Below are positions 8,242 to 17,836 of a stretch of 64,000 bases of DNA, one piece after another. Under the pieces are notes generated by a model. The model was not told where the DNA came from, did no database searches, and was given only the letters and a program-made list of their open reading frames with translations. Position numbers and translations under genes: made by a program. The stretch lies in assembly GCF_000720425.1 (NCBI RefSeq), contig NZ_JOAJ01000003.1, positions 496,001 through 560,000 of the forward strand, in the 5' to 3' direction. This DNA comes from Nocardia rhamnosiphila NBRC 108938 (GTDB taxonomy: Bacteria > Actinomycetota > Actinomycetes > Mycobacteriales > Mycobacteriaceae). Every line of letters begins with the position of its first letter. Positions within the stretch are counted from its first letter, which is position 1.

Positions 8242-9960
8242 TTCGGCGGGAACGTCCTGGGTCTCCCCGGTGAACCGGTCGCGCAGCTCCACCCTGCCCT
8301 CGGCCCAGCCCCGGCCGATCACCAGTACGTAGGGCATACCGAGCAGTTCGGCATCCTTGAACTTCACTCCGGGCGAGGCGGTGCGATCGTCGAAGAGGAT
8401 GTCCAGGCCCTGCGCGTTCAGTGCGGACACCACCTCTTCGGCCCCGGCCCGGGCCGCCTCGTCCTTGTTGGCGATCACCACGTGCACGTCGTACGGCGCG
8501 ACCTCGGACGGCCAGCGCAGACCCTTGTCGTCGTGCTGCTGTTCGGCGATGACCGCCACCATGCGCGAGACTCCGATCCCGTAGGACCCCATCACGAGCC
8601 GCACCGGTTTACCGTTCTCCCCCAGCACATCGACCTCGAAAGCGTCGGTGTACTTGTCACCGAGCTGGAAGATGTGGCCGATCTCGATACCGCGCGCCGA
8701 GACCAGCGGGCCACGGCCGTCGGGCGACATATCCCCGTCACGCACCTGCGCGGCCTCGATGGTGCCGTCCGGGGTGAAATCACGGCCGGACACCAGGCCG
8801 ACGACATGTTTGCCGGGCGCGTCGGCGCCGGTGATCCAGGAGGTCCCGGTGACCACCCGGGGGTCGACCAGGTAGCGGATACCGTTGGCCTGCAGTCCCT
8901 TCGGGCCGATATAGCCCTTCACCAGGAAGGGGTTGGCGGCGAAATCGGCGTCGGTGAGCAGTTCCACCTCGGCCGGTTCGACCGACGCGCCGAGACGCTT
9001 GTCGTCGACCTCGCGATCGCCGGGCACGCCGATACCGACGATTTCGGTCTTCCCATCGGGATGCCGCAGTTTCACCATGACGTTCTTCAGGGTGTCCGCG
9101 GCGGTGACCGGGCGACCGTAGCGCTCGGCAATTCCCGCACCGTTCGCCCAGTCCACCAGCGTCGCGATGGTCGGGGTATCGGGGGTGTCGTGGACCTGCG
9201 CCGCGGGCTGCCCCTCGAGGGGCAGCGGCTCGGGCGCGGGAGTGACCACGGCCTCCACATTCGCGGCGTACCCGGATTCCCGGCACACCACATAGGTGTC
9301 CTCGCCGACCGGGCTGTCGGCCAGGAACTCCTCGGAGGCACTGCCGCCCATGGCGCCGGAGGTCGCGGCGACGATCACATACTTCACGCCGAGCCGATCG
9401 AAGATGCGCTGGTAGGCCTCGCGGTGCGCGGTGTAGCTGGCCTTCAGCCCGTCCTCGTCCAGGTCGAAGGAATAGGAGTCCTTCATGATGAATTCGCGGC
9501 CGCGCAGGATGCCGGCCCGGGGCCGTTCCTCGTCGCGGTACTTGGCCTGGATCTGGTACAGGGTGACCGGCAGATCCTTATAGGAGTTGTATTCACCCTT
9601 CACGGTGAGGGTGAACAGTTCCTCATGGGTGGGGCCGAGCAGATAGTCGGCGCCCTTGCGGTCCTGGAGCCGGAACAGGGCGTCACCGTATTCGGTCCAG
9701 CGGTTCGTGGCCTCGTAGGGGTCACGCGGCAGCAGCGCCGGTAGCGAGATCTCCTGCGCGCCGATGGCGTTCATCTCCTCGCGCACCACCTCCTCCACCT
9801 TGTGCAGCACCCGCAGGCCCAGCGGCAGCCACGAGTACACACCCGGCGCGATCCGGCGCACATAGCCGGCGCGCACCAGCAGCTTGTGGCTGGGCACCTC
9901 GGCGTCGGCGGGATCGTCGCGCAACGTACGGAGGAACAGTCGGGAGAGGCGGGTGATCAC
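8203..9960 (-). CDS. proS: Prolyl-tRNA synthetase (bacterial type)
   Basis: Class II aminoacyl-tRNA synthetase charging tRNA-Pro in the cytoplasm; 585 residues. The N terminus [20 protein letters not shown] is standard. Motif 2 region [18 protein letters not shown] and motif 3 [17 protein letters not shown] are intact. A YbaK-like editing insertion lies between about residues 220 and 390, followed by an anticodon-binding C-terminal domain ([10 protein letters not shown]). GTG 9960 is the start; no ATG fits. It is convergent with and overlaps the TetR gene by 39 nt. Same place as Rv2845c. Confidence 0.96.
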   Translation of the reverse strand: MITRLSRLFLRTLRDDPADAEVPSHKLLVRAGYVRRIAPGVYSWLPLGLRVLHKVEEVVREEMNAIGAQEISLPALLPRDPYEATNRWTEYGDALFRLQDRKGADYLLGPTHEELFTLTVKGEYNSYKDLPVTLYQIQAKYRDEERPRAGILRGREFIMKDSYSFDLDEDGLKASYTAHREAYQRIFDRLGVKYVIVAATSGAMGGSASEEFLADSPVGEDTYVVCRESGYAANVEAVVTPAPEPLPLEGQPAAQVHDTPDTPTIATLVDWANGAGIAERYGRPVTAADTLKNVMVKLRHPDGKTEIVGIGVPGDREVDDKRLGASVEPAEVELLTDADFAANPFLVKGYIGPKGLQANGIRYLVDPRVVTGTSWITGADAPGKHVVGLVSGRDFTPDGTIEAAQVRDGDMSPDGRGPLVSARGIEIGHIFQLGDKYTDAFEVDVLGENGKPVRLVMGSYGIGVSRMVAVIAEQQHDDKGLRWPSEVAPYDVHVVIANKDEAARAGAEEVVSALNAQGLDILFDDRTASPGVKFKDAELLGMPYVLVIGRGWAEGRVELRDRFTGETQDVPAESAVEAVLARVRG

Positions 9961-10107
9961 GGTTGCCCAGCGTAGCCCCTGTGCGCCCGCCGGCCACATT
10001 CGATTACCGGTGGTGGGCGCCGTGCGCTCGGCGCGGGCGCCGCGCCCCGGATCCGTCCAGCCGGGGCCGGCGGGCGCGCGGGGCGGCGGCCGGTACCGTT
10101 ACCGGTC

Positions 10108-10851
10108 GTGCTGGTGCTGCTCCCCCCTTCCGAAACCAAATCCGACGGCGGTTCCGGCGGCCCGCTGGATCTGTCGGCGCTGGCCTTCGACTCGCTCACC
10201 GAAGTCCGTGCGCAGCTGGTCGGCGACCTGGTCGCACTGGCCGGTGACCCGGACGCCGCCCGGGCCGCCCTCGGGCTCGGTAAGAACTCCGAGGCCGAGC
10301 TGGCCCGCAATGCCGCGGTGCGCACCTCCCCCACCCGGCCGGCGCTGGAACGCTATACCGGCGTCCTGTACGACGCGCTGGCGGCGAGTTCCTTCACCCG
10401 GACCCAACGCGCGAAAGCGCTCGCCCGGATCGCGGTCGGCTCGGCGCTTTTCGGCGCGGTGCGGGCCGGCGATCCCATCCCCGCGTACCGGCTGTCGGGC
10501 GGCTCGAAACTGCCGGGCCGACCGACCCTGTCCACGGTCTGGCGTGACCACCTGGGCCCGGCCCTGCGCGACGCGGCCGGCGACGAACTCGTGGTGGACC
10601 TGCGTTCGGGTACCTACCAGCAGCTCGGCCGGGTACCGGGCGCGGTCACCGCGACGGTGCTCACCGAGCACGCGGACGGATCACGCACGGTGGTCAGCCA
10701 CTTCAACAAGCACCACAAGGGTCTGCTGGCCCGGGCCCTGGTGCTCACCCGCGCCGAACCCGGGGATATCCGTGCGGTCGCCCGGGTCGCGGACAAAGCC
10801 GGACTGCGCACCGAGATCGCCTCCGATACCGAGCTGGTCGTCCTCACCTGA
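10108..10851 (+). CDS. yaaA: YaaA family peroxide-stress protein
   Basis: A 247-residue member of the YaaA (UPF0246/DUF328) family. In E. coli YaaA lowers free iron during peroxide stress and binds DNA. Hallmarks seen are LLPPSETKS at the N terminus, the central ALFGAVRAGDPIPAYRLS segment and the late FNKHHKG motif. GTG 10108 starts exactly at the family N terminus (MLVLLPPSE). It diverges from proS with a 147-nt spacer and is followed at 67 nt by cysG; operon membership is possible but unproven. Confidence 0.9.
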   Translation: MLVLLPPSETKSDGGSGGPLDLSALAFDSLTEVRAQLVGDLVALAGDPDAARAALGLGKNSEAELARNAAVRTSPTRPALERYTGVLYDALAASSFTRTQRAKALARIAVGSALFGAVRAGDPIPAYRLSGGSKLPGRPTLSTVWRDHLGPALRDAAGDELVVDLRSGTYQQLGRVPGAVTATVLTEHADGSRTVVSHFNKHHKGLLARALVLTRAEPGDIRAVARVADKAGLRTEIASDTELVVLT

Positions 10852-10918
10852 TCCGGGGCCCGGAACCTCCGGCGGGCGGCTGCGGACCGCACCGCACCGG
10901 GCCGTAGGCTCGAGCCTT

Positions 10919-12190
10919 GTGCCGAACACGTCAGCCGATACCGACAACCTGTCCGCCGGGGACTCGAACTACCTGGTGGGACTCGATCTGAACGGACGCC
11001 GGGTCGTCGTCGTGGGCGGGGGCAGCGTGGCACAGCGCCGGTTGGGCCTGCTCATCGCCGCCGGCGCCGTCGTCGAGGTGATCACCCGGGAGGCCACCCC
11101 CGCGGTCGAGGCGATGGCCACCGCGGGCCAGATCACGCTCACCCTGCGCGATTACGCCGACGGTGACCTCGACGGCGCCTGGTACGCCATCGCCTGCACC
11201 GACGGGCCCGAGACCAACGCCGCCGTCGTCACCGAAGCCACCCGGCGCCGGATCTTCTGCGTCCGCGCCGATCACGCGCAGTCCGGGACGGCGGTCACCC
11301 CGGCGACCGCCCGCTACGACGGGATGACGCTGGGTGTGCTGGCCGGCGGCAGGCATCGGCGCTCGGCCGCGGTCCGGACGGCGCTGCTGGAAGCGCTGCA
11401 ATCGGGTGTGGTCACCGACGACGCGACCCCCATGGCCCCCGGAGTCGCCCTGGTCGGTGGCGGGCCCGGCGACCCCGATCTGATCACCGTGCGCGGCCGC
11501 CGGCTCCTGGCCCGGGCCGATCTGGTGGTGGCCGACCGCCTGGCCCCGCCGGAGTTGCTGGCCGAGCTGGGCCCGGATGTCGAAGTGGTGGACGCCGCCA
11601 AGATCCCGTACGGGCGCTCGATGGCGCAGGACGCGATCAACCGGGCCCTGGTGGACGGCGCCCGGGCGGGCAAATTCGTGGTCCGGCTCAAGGGCGGTGA
11701 TCCGTATGTGTTCGGGCGCGGTTACGAGGAGCTCGAGGCCTGTGTCGACGCCGGAGTGCCGGTGACGGTGGTGCCGGGAGTCACCAGCCCGATCTCGGTG
11801 CCGGCAGCCGCGGGCATCCCGGTCACCCATCGCGGTGTCACCCATGAATTCGTAGTGGTCAGTGGCCATATTCCACCGGACCACCCGGATTCGCTGGTCG
11901 ACTGGCCGGCACTGGCCCGGCTGCGCGGCACCCTCGTCCTGATGATGGCGGTGGAGCGGATCGAACAGTTCGCGGCGGCCCTGCGCGCGGGTGGCCGCCC
12001 CGCCGAGACCCCGGCGACGGTGATCCAGGAAGGCACCCTGCGTGGCCAGCGGGTACTGCGGGCCACCCTCGCCGATGTGGCCGAACGCGTCCGCGCCGAA
12101 GGTATCCGGCCGCCCGCGATCATTGTGATCGGGCCCACGGCCGGGTTCAGCGCCGCGCCGGTAGCGGCCGGCGACGGTCGGTTACAGTGA
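10919..12190 (+). CDS. cysG: Siroheme synthase / uroporphyrinogen-III C-methyltransferase fusion
   Basis: A 423-residue fusion. Residues about 15-170 form a precorrin-2 dehydrogenase/ferrochelatase-like domain (VVVVGGGSVAQRRLGLL; AIACTDGPETN). Residues about 178-415 form the SAM-dependent uroporphyrinogen-III methyltransferase (VALVGGGPGDPDLIT, VVPGVTSPISVPAAAGIP, THRGVTHEF). It makes precorrin-2, the entry point to siroheme and cobalamin, and so feeds the cob genes at 17.4-27.7 kb. GTG 10919 starts a run matching the family N terminus. In M. tuberculosis this gene (Rv2847c) lies on the same strand as proS; here it is reversed. Confidence 0.94.
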   Translation: MPNTSADTDNLSAGDSNYLVGLDLNGRRVVVVGGGSVAQRRLGLLIAAGAVVEVITREATPAVEAMATAGQITLTLRDYADGDLDGAWYAIACTDGPETNAAVVTEATRRRIFCVRADHAQSGTAVTPATARYDGMTLGVLAGGRHRRSAAVRTALLEALQSGVVTDDATPMAPGVALVGGGPGDPDLITVRGRRLLARADLVVADRLAPPELLAELGPDVEVVDAAKIPYGRSMAQDAINRALVDGARAGKFVVRLKGGDPYVFGRGYEELEACVDAGVPVTVVPGVTSPISVPAAAGIPVTHRGVTHEFVVVSGHIPPDHPDSLVDWPALARLRGTLVLMMAVERIEQFAAALRAGGRPAETPATVIQEGTLRGQRVLRATLADVAERVRAEGIRPPAIIVIGPTAGFSAAPVAAGDGRLQ

Positions 12191-12196
12191 CCCACT

Positions 12197-13678
12197 GTGC
12201 TCGATAACCCCCCAGCTATCAAATATCCGGTGACGAAACGAGCCTTCGGCCTCGCCATTCTCGTACTCAGCGGGTTACAGCTGATGGTGGTGCTGGACGG
12301 CACTGTGGTGATCCTGGCGCTGCCGCGGCTGCAGGAGGAAATGGGCCTGTCCAGTTCGGGCAGCGCGTGGACCATCACCGCCTACGGGCTGCCGTTCGCC
12401 GGCCTGATGCTGCTCGGCGGCCGGATCGGCGATTCGTTCGGACGCCGGCGCATGTTCGTCCTCGGTGTGGGCCTGTTCACGCTGGCCTCCATGCTGTGCG
12501 GGCTGGCGCAGGGCGAGCAGATGCTCATCGCCGCGCGCGCCTTCCAGGGCACCGGCGCCGCACTCGCCGCGCCCACCGCCTTCGCGCTGGTCGCCAGCAC
12601 CTTCGCCCCGGGCAGGGTGCGCAACCAGGCCTTCGCCATCTTCGGCTCGATGGTCGCGCTGGGCTCGGTCGGCGGACTGGTGATCGGCGGGGCGCTCACC
12701 GAGGCCAGCTGGCGGTGGATCTTCCTGATCAATGTGCCGATCGGCGTGCTCATCGTGATCGGCGCGCTGGTCGCGCTCCGCGATACCCACCATCAGCGGC
12801 TGACTCTGGACGTGCGCGGCGCGTTCCTCGGCACCCTGGCGTGCGCTCTGATCGTCTGGGGCGCCACCGAGGGACCGGAACTCGGCTGGGGTGACCCGCT
12901 GGTCTACGGCACCCTGATCGCGGGCGCGGTGCTGCTACCGGTTTTCGTCTTCGCGGAACGGCACGTGGACAACCCCCTGCTGCCGTGGACGCTGTTCGAC
13001 AGCCGCGACCGCGTCGCCACCTTCGTGGTGATCCTGCTCGCCAGCGGCGTACTGGGCGCCACCACGTATTTCGCCGGATTGTTCGTACAGAACGTCGTCG
13101 GTTACAGCCCGCTGGTCGCCGGGATCTCGTTCATCCCGTTCACCGTCGGCGTCGGCCTCGGCAGCGCGGTGGCCACCCGGCTGGCCCTGCACATCGCGCC
13201 CCGGTGGCTGCTGGTCGGCGCGGCGGTGGTGCTGATGGCCGGTCTCGGCTACGGCTCGACGCTGGACGCGGACGTCGGCTACTGGTCCACCCTGCTGCCG
13301 CTGTTCTCGGTGATCGGTTTCGGGATCGGTATCGCCATGGTGCTCATCCCGCTGTGTGTGCTGGTCGGGGTGCCGCCGGACGAGATCGGCCCACTGTCGG
13401 CGATCGGCCAGATGTTCCTGAATCTGGGCACCCCCATCGCCATCGGCGTGCTCACCCCGCTGGCCGCCTCCCGGACCCTGTCCGAGGGCGGGACCATCAA
13501 GAAACCGGCCGAGATGACAGCGGCGGAGATCACCGCGCTCGGTGACGGCTACACCCTGGCCCTGCTGGTGGCCGCGATCGGCGGGCTGCTGGTGGGCCTG
13601 ATCGCGCTGACCCTGCGTTACACCGCGGAAGAGGTGGCCCGGGCCCAGCACGCCCAGGACGAAGCCCAGGCGGCCTGA
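12197..13678 (+). CDS. DHA2-type MFS drug exporter (14 TM)
   Basis: A 493-residue proton-coupled exporter of the EmrB/QacA (DHA2) family, similar in place to efpA (Rv2846c). TM1 has the family motif LDGTVVILALP; motif A appears as GGRIGDSFGRRR after TM2; about 14 hydrophobic segments follow, with a short charged loop near residue 425 (SEGGTIKKPAEM). GTG 12197 begins 6 nt after the cysG stop, so the two are probably co-transcribed. Substrate cannot be inferred. It converges on the PPOX-fold gene 16 nt away. Confidence 0.9.
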   Translation: MLDNPPAIKYPVTKRAFGLAILVLSGLQLMVVLDGTVVILALPRLQEEMGLSSSGSAWTITAYGLPFAGLMLLGGRIGDSFGRRRMFVLGVGLFTLASMLCGLAQGEQMLIAARAFQGTGAALAAPTAFALVASTFAPGRVRNQAFAIFGSMVALGSVGGLVIGGALTEASWRWIFLINVPIGVLIVIGALVALRDTHHQRLTLDVRGAFLGTLACALIVWGATEGPELGWGDPLVYGTLIAGAVLLPVFVFAERHVDNPLLPWTLFDSRDRVATFVVILLASGVLGATTYFAGLFVQNVVGYSPLVAGISFIPFTVGVGLGSAVATRLALHIAPRWLLVGAAVVLMAGLGYGSTLDADVGYWSTLLPLFSVIGFGIGIAMVLIPLCVLVGVPPDEIGPLSAIGQMFLNLGTPIAIGVLTPLAASRTLSEGGTIKKPAEMTAAEITALGDGYTLALLVAAIGGLLVGLIALTLRYTAEEVARAQHAQDEAQAA

Positions 13679-13694
13679 CCCCGGCAACGACGCG

Positions 13695-14105
13695 TCACAG
13701 CCGCCCGGTGATCTTGGTCGGGGTGATCCGCACCGCCACCCGGGGGCCGTCGTCCACCGAGGCCGGATTGAACTCGGCGTACGGCTTGCCGGTGTACTTG
13801 ATCGACATCCGGTCGCCGACCAGCATGTCGGGGTCCGGGGTGAGGGTGGCGGTACCGCGGATCTCGGCGTAGACGTACGGGTTGTCCGGCGGCGCGATCA
13901 GAACCGAGATGCGCGGATCACGGGCCAGATTCCTGCCCTGGACGCGGTCGGTCGTCGTGGAGTAGAGCAACTCGTCGCCGTCCCGGTCGATCCAGGTGAC
14001 GGTCAGATGCGGGTGGCCGTCGCGGCCGATGGTGGCCACGGTCACAAACAGTTTGGCATCGTCGATGTACTTCTTGACGGTGTCGGGCAACGAGATAGCG
14101 CTCAT
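13695..14105 (-). CDS. PPOX-class split-barrel flavin/F420-dependent protein
   Basis: A 136-residue split beta-barrel protein of the pyridoxamine-5'-phosphate-oxidase-like class common in actinobacteria, many members of which bind F420 or FMN. Family pattern: FVTVATIGRDGHPHLTVTW, then YSTTTDRVQGRNLARDPRISVLI. It probably reduces or binds a small molecule in the cytoplasm. ATG 14105 gives the family-typical N terminus; ATG 14138, 6 nt past the upstream stop, would add 11 residues. It follows the DUF305 gene closely and may be translationally coupled. Confidence 0.85.
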   Translation of the reverse strand: MSAISLPDTVKKYIDDAKLFVTVATIGRDGHPHLTVTWIDRDGDELLYSTTTDRVQGRNLARDPRISVLIAPPDNPYVYAEIRGTATLTPDPDMLVGDRMSIKYTGKPYAEFNPASVDDGPRVAVRITPTKITGRL

Positions 14106-14144
14106 GATCACCAGCAACCCGAGTCCGCGCGGGTTCATTCCGGC

Positions 14145-14900
14145 TCAGCCCGGTGGGTCCGCCGTCAGTTCGGCCAGCAGCAGCGCCATCAGCCCCGACT
14201 CCTGGGTCTGCGCGGTGATCATCTCCCGGGCCACCTGTTTCACCACCCCCTCGGTGAGCAGCGCGTCGGCCACCCGGGCCATGGCGATACCGCCCTCGTG
14301 ATGGCGCTGCATCAATTGCAGGAACAGGATCGCGGCAGTACGGCCCCGCGCGGCCGACAGGCTGTCGAGTTCGGCCTGCGTGGCCATCCCCGGCATCGCG
14401 GCCGCCGCCGGGTCGTGGGCGGCGTGCTGATCGTGGGTCCGCGCGGGCATCCAGCCCATCGGCTCCGCGCCCGCGGCCGGCGCTCCGGCCAGCCGCAACC
14501 AGCCCAGCAGGGTGCCGATCTCGGAGAGCTGGGTGTCCTCGATCTGCCGGGCCAGACCGTGCACCGCGGGGGCGACGCCGGGATCGAGTCGCTGCACCAT
14601 CACCAGTGCCTGATGGTGATGGGCGGCCATATCCTGGACGAATCCGATCTCCGTGGCGGACAGCACCTCCGGTGCCGCCGGGTCGTCGATGAACAGCGGG
14701 CGCAGCGCCGCCCCCAGCACCAGGAGCAGTCCCGCCGCCACCAGCACGGCGATCGCGTCGCGTAAACGCCTCACGCGGGCCTCCCGGTCCGCCGGGCCGG
14801 GGATGATTCCGCCGCCGCGCCCCACCGCCCGCGGTCGCGCCGGCACAGCGTCACGCTCATCGTCGTCCTCCCACCCGGCCGAGCGGCTCGCCCCGGCCAT
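14145..14900 (-). CDS. DUF305 membrane-anchored protein
   Basis: A protein of up to 251 residues with an N-terminal cytoplasmic segment, one membrane helix (AIAVLVAAGLLLVLGAAL) and an exported DUF305 domain. The domain has both HH signatures: FVQDMAAHHHQALVMVQ and FLQLMQRHHEGGIAMA. DUF305 proteins are often linked to metal or copper handling; a His/Met-rich insert (MPARTHDQHAAHDPAAAAM) fits that. The start is uncertain: ATG 14900 lacks a clear ribosome site and GTG 14846 is an alternative. The gene diverges from the APH-like gene at 15093. Confidence 0.8.
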   Translation of the reverse strand: MAGASRSAGWEDDDERDAVPARPRAVGRGGGIIPGPADREARVRRLRDAIAVLVAAGLLLVLGAALRPLFIDDPAAPEVLSATEIGFVQDMAAHHHQALVMVQRLDPGVAPAVHGLARQIEDTQLSEIGTLLGWLRLAGAPAAGAEPMGWMPARTHDQHAAHDPAAAAMPGMATQAELDSLSAARGRTAAILFLQLMQRHHEGGIAMARVADALLTEGVVKQVAREMITAQTQESGLMALLLAELTADPPG

Positions 14901-15092
14901 CGAAGGAATTATGGTCGGCCGGCCGCACCCGGGGAGCGATTCGCGATGTTCCGGCGGACCGATGATCCGCCGAATCGGCACCGCCCGAGACTGAAACACG
15001 TTACAGTCTCCCGCACGCGGGCGGCCCGGTGGTGTGTCAGCCGAGACCGGGCGGTCTCCGCGCCGAGGCCGGATGGCGTCAGGAGGACGACG

Positions 15093-16223
15093 ATGCCCGA
15101 CGATGTGAACCCCACCGAACATATGCGGCTCACCACCAGCGAACGCGATCTGGACGCGCTGGCGGGCCAACTCTCCGAGTGGTTACGGGACCGGGTCGGA
15201 GCCGACGGACCGCCGGTCATCAGTGATCTGCAGCGGCCGCTGTCCGGCGGCCTGTCCAGCGCCTCGGTGCTCTTCGACGCGCACTGGAAATCCGGCGACC
15301 GTACCGAAGGGGGCGCCTTCGTCGCGCGGATGATCCCGGAGGAGGGCGCGTTCCCGGTCTTCGAGAAATACGATCTGGAACTGCAGTACCGGGTCATCAC
15401 CGAAATCGCCGCCGCCACCGATGTCCCGGTACCACGGTTGCGCTGGCTGGAAACCGGGAGCGCGGCCTGCGGTGCGCCGTTCTTCGTGATGGACCGGGTA
15501 CCCGGCCGCATCCCGGGCGACAATCCGCCCTACGTATTCGCGGGCTGGCTCTACGACGCGACCATCACCGAGCGGGCCGAACTCACCCGCAACACCCTCG
15601 ACGTCCTGGCCCGGATCCACGCGCTGCCCGAACCGGCGCGACGGTTCCCCGAACTCGACGGGCCGGGCCCGGCGCTGCGCCGCCATATCGAAGCGGACCG
15701 GGCCTGGTACCACTGGGCGCTGGCCGGCGACGGCTACGAGATCCCGCTCATCGAGCGCGCTTTCGACTGGCTGGACCAGAACTTCCCGGACGATCCCGGA
15801 CCCGATGTGCTCAGCTGGGGTGATGCCCGGCCCGGCAATATCATCTACGAAGGGTTCTCACCGGTCGCCGTATTGGACTGGGAGATGGCCGCACTGGGCC
15901 CGCGCGAACTCGATCTGGCCTGGATGATCTTCCTGCACCGCTTCTTCCAGGACATCGCCACCGGATTCGGCTTCCCCGGCCTCCCCGATTTCCTGCGCCG
16001 CGACGAGGTCGTCGAACACTACGAGAAGGTCAGCGGCCACACCGTCACGAATCTGGACTTCTACCTCACCTATGCCGCGCTGCGGCACGCGATCGTCATG
16101 GCCCGGATCAAACGCCGGATGATCCATATGGGCGAGGACACCGTCCCGGCGGAGCGTGACGACTACATCATGCACCGCGCCACCCTGGAAGCCCTGCTCG
16201 ACGGCACCTACGGATGGGACTGA
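15093..16223 (+). CDS. APH-like phosphotransferase with altered catalytic loop
   Basis: A 376-residue kinase-fold protein of the aminoglycoside/choline phosphotransferase superfamily, resembling Rv3168. The Gly-rich loop is LSGGLSSASVLF near residue 50. The catalytic loop reads SWGDARPGN (residues 241-249): the usual first His of HGDxxxxN is Trp242, while Asp244 and Asn249 remain. The metal-binding Asp is in LDWE (262). ATG 15093 has AGGAGG 6 nt upstream. The stop is 1 nt from the next start, so the pair is co-translated. Real substrate unknown; resistance should not be assumed. Confidence 0.85.
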   Translation: MPDDVNPTEHMRLTTSERDLDALAGQLSEWLRDRVGADGPPVISDLQRPLSGGLSSASVLFDAHWKSGDRTEGGAFVARMIPEEGAFPVFEKYDLELQYRVITEIAAATDVPVPRLRWLETGSAACGAPFFVMDRVPGRIPGDNPPYVFAGWLYDATITERAELTRNTLDVLARIHALPEPARRFPELDGPGPALRRHIEADRAWYHWALAGDGYEIPLIERAFDWLDQNFPDDPGPDVLSWGDARPGNIIYEGFSPVAVLDWEMAALGPRELDLAWMIFLHRFFQDIATGFGFPGLPDFLRRDEVVEHYEKVSGHTVTNLDFYLTYAALRHAIVMARIKRRMIHMGEDTVPAERDDYIMHRATLEALLDGTYGWD

Positions 16224-16224
16224 C

Positions 16225-17355
16225 ATGAGCGAAACCACCGCCCACACCCCGGCCACCGCACCGGGGCCCCTGGACGAGTACCCGATCCACCAGGCACCGC
16301 TGCCCATCGCCCGGGCCGCGACCAGCGACCGGAACTTCTACGACCGCAGCTATTTCAACGCGCACAACCGCGACGGCGCGATCATGCTGGTGACCGGATT
16401 CGGGGTCTACCCGAATCTCGGTGTCACCGACGCCTACGCCGCGGTACGCCGCGGCGACGAGATCACCTCCGTGCGGTTCTCCGACGCCCGCAGCGACCGG
16501 GACCTGGATATGGCGGTCGGCGGTTACCGGATCGAAGTGGTCGAACCGCTGCGCCGCATCCGGGTGGTCTGCGAACACGAGGACCTGGGTCTCGACCTCA
16601 CCTGGACCGGCGCCTTCCCCGCCGTGCAGGAGCAGCCGCACGTCATGCTGGCCGGTAACCGTCCGACCCTCGACGCCTCCCGCTTCGCCCAGGTCGGTTC
16701 GTGGGCGGGCACGCTCGCGATCGGCGGCGAGGACATCACCGTGGACCCGGCGATCTGGACCGGCACCCGGGACCGCTCCTGGGGTATCCGGCCCGTCGGC
16801 GAGGCCGAACCGCCGGGCCGGGCAGCCGCCGAAGGTGCCGGTGGGTTCTGGTGGCTGTACGTGCCGCTGCGATTCGACGATTTCGCGGTGGTGGTGATCA
16901 TCCAGGAGAACCCCGACGGCTACCGCACCCTCAACGACGCGGTCCGGGTGTTCCCGGACGGATCGGTGGAACAGCTGGGCTGGCCGCGGATCACCATCGA
17001 CTACCGGTCGGGAACCCGCCATCCCGAGAGCGCGAGCCTGGAACTGCGGACCCCCGACGGGAAACCGCTGACCATCGATATCCGCACCGTCACCGGGATA
17101 CCGCTGCACATCGGCTGCGGTTACGGCGGCGACCCGGACTGGCAGCACGGGCAGTGGAAGGGCCGCGACTGGTCGTGGGCCAACAGCTACGACCTCACCG
17201 ATCCGGCGATCGCCGGGCGGATACCGTGGGGTGTCACCGACCACATCGCGCACGCCCGCTGCGGGGACGCCGAGGGTTGGGGACTGTTCGAACACGCGAG
17301 CGTCGGCCGGCACGACCCCACCGGTTTCGCGGATCTGCTGTCGGTGGCGCCTTAG
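16225..17355 (+). CDS. Conserved protein paired with the APH-like kinase (Rv3169-like)
   Basis: A 376-residue soluble, beta-rich protein with no signal peptide. From memory the pair matches Rv3168-Rv3169 of M. tuberculosis, and this partner belongs to a family of unknown function (DUF7064-type). Notable segments are RNFYDRSYFNAHNRDG near residue 35, IWTGTRDRSWGIRP near residue 180 and FWWLYVPLRFDDFAVVVI near residue 215, which suggest a lipocalin-like barrel binding a hydrophobic ligand (inference). The start is 1 nt after the kinase stop, which implies a shared pathway. Confidence 0.75.
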   Translation: MSETTAHTPATAPGPLDEYPIHQAPLPIARAATSDRNFYDRSYFNAHNRDGAIMLVTGFGVYPNLGVTDAYAAVRRGDEITSVRFSDARSDRDLDMAVGGYRIEVVEPLRRIRVVCEHEDLGLDLTWTGAFPAVQEQPHVMLAGNRPTLDASRFAQVGSWAGTLAIGGEDITVDPAIWTGTRDRSWGIRPVGEAEPPGRAAAEGAGGFWWLYVPLRFDDFAVVVIIQENPDGYRTLNDAVRVFPDGSVEQLGWPRITIDYRSGTRHPESASLELRTPDGKPLTIDIRTVTGIPLHIGCGYGGDPDWQHGQWKGRDWSWANSYDLTDPAIAGRIPWGVTDHIAHARCGDAEGWGLFEHASVGRHDPTGFADLLSVAP

Positions 17356-17371
17356 CAAGTGCTACAGCCCG

Positions 17372-17412
17372 GCCCGGGGGTGCGGGTCACCTCGAGGTCC
17401 TGAACCCCGGGC
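17372..17412. terminator. Possible bidirectional hairpin between convergent genes
   Basis: GCCCGGGG (17372-17379) pairs with CCCCGGGC (17405-17412). The loop is long, but the site sits exactly between the stops of the convergent genes at 17355 and 17417. Confidence 0.35.
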
Positions 17413-17416
17413 GTGG

Positions 17417-17836
17417 TCAGCCGCGCGCGGCGGTCGCGGCGACCACCACGCCCCCGACCACCTGTCGCGGCACGAGCAAGGGCCCGGTACCGGCCAGCAG
17501 CGCCGCGGCCTCGGCCACACCGGGAATTCCCAACGCGGCGGCCACCCGCTCCGACGGGTTCGGCACCGGCACCCGCGCCAACCGCTCGACGGAATAGCCG
17601 TACAGCGGCACGCCCAGTACAGCGGCGGCCTCGCGGAGGCCCGGCTCGCCGGCCCGGCTATCCAGGGCCGCCAGGCAGGCTATCGGCTGCCCGGGAAACA
17701 CTTCCGCCAGCACCGCGAGAATTCGCTCGGCCGACGGATCCGGGCGCAGGCCGAGACCGACCGCGAGTTCTCCCGGGTACGGCGCGGCCCGCGGTGCGGG
17801 GCCGGCTTCCAACCGCCGGTCTCCGCCGGTCACCAC
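17417..17836 (-). CDS. cobE: CobE/CbiG C-terminal-domain cobalamin protein
   Basis: A 139-residue protein matching the CobE / CbiG C-terminal domain. Seen: LAVGLGLRPDPSAERILAVL at the N terminus, LAALDSRAGEPGLREAAA in the middle and PNPSERVAAALG later. CobE is needed for aerobic cobalamin synthesis; its exact step is not settled. Start is GTG 17836 or, more likely, GTG 17833, which overlaps the cobB stop as GTGA. It is last in the cobB-cobE unit. It stands alone rather than fused to the CbiG N-terminal domain. Confidence 0.8.
   Translation of the reverse strand: MVTGGDRRLEAGPAPRAAPYPGELAVGLGLRPDPSAERILAVLAEVFPGQPIACLAALDSRAGEPGLREAAAVLGVPLYGYSVERLARVPVPNPSERVAAALGIPGVAEAAALLAGTGPLLVPRQVVGGVVVAATAARG

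Noticed and set aside
9884..12190. A 768-aa forward frame covering yaaA and cysG
   Set aside because: Only the part from 10919 is protein-like (CysG). The first part is a shadow of proS and yaaA in the wrong frame.
12197..13678. Calling the exporter efpA by name
   Set aside because: Family and place fit, but many paralogues exist in this family, so no symbol was given.
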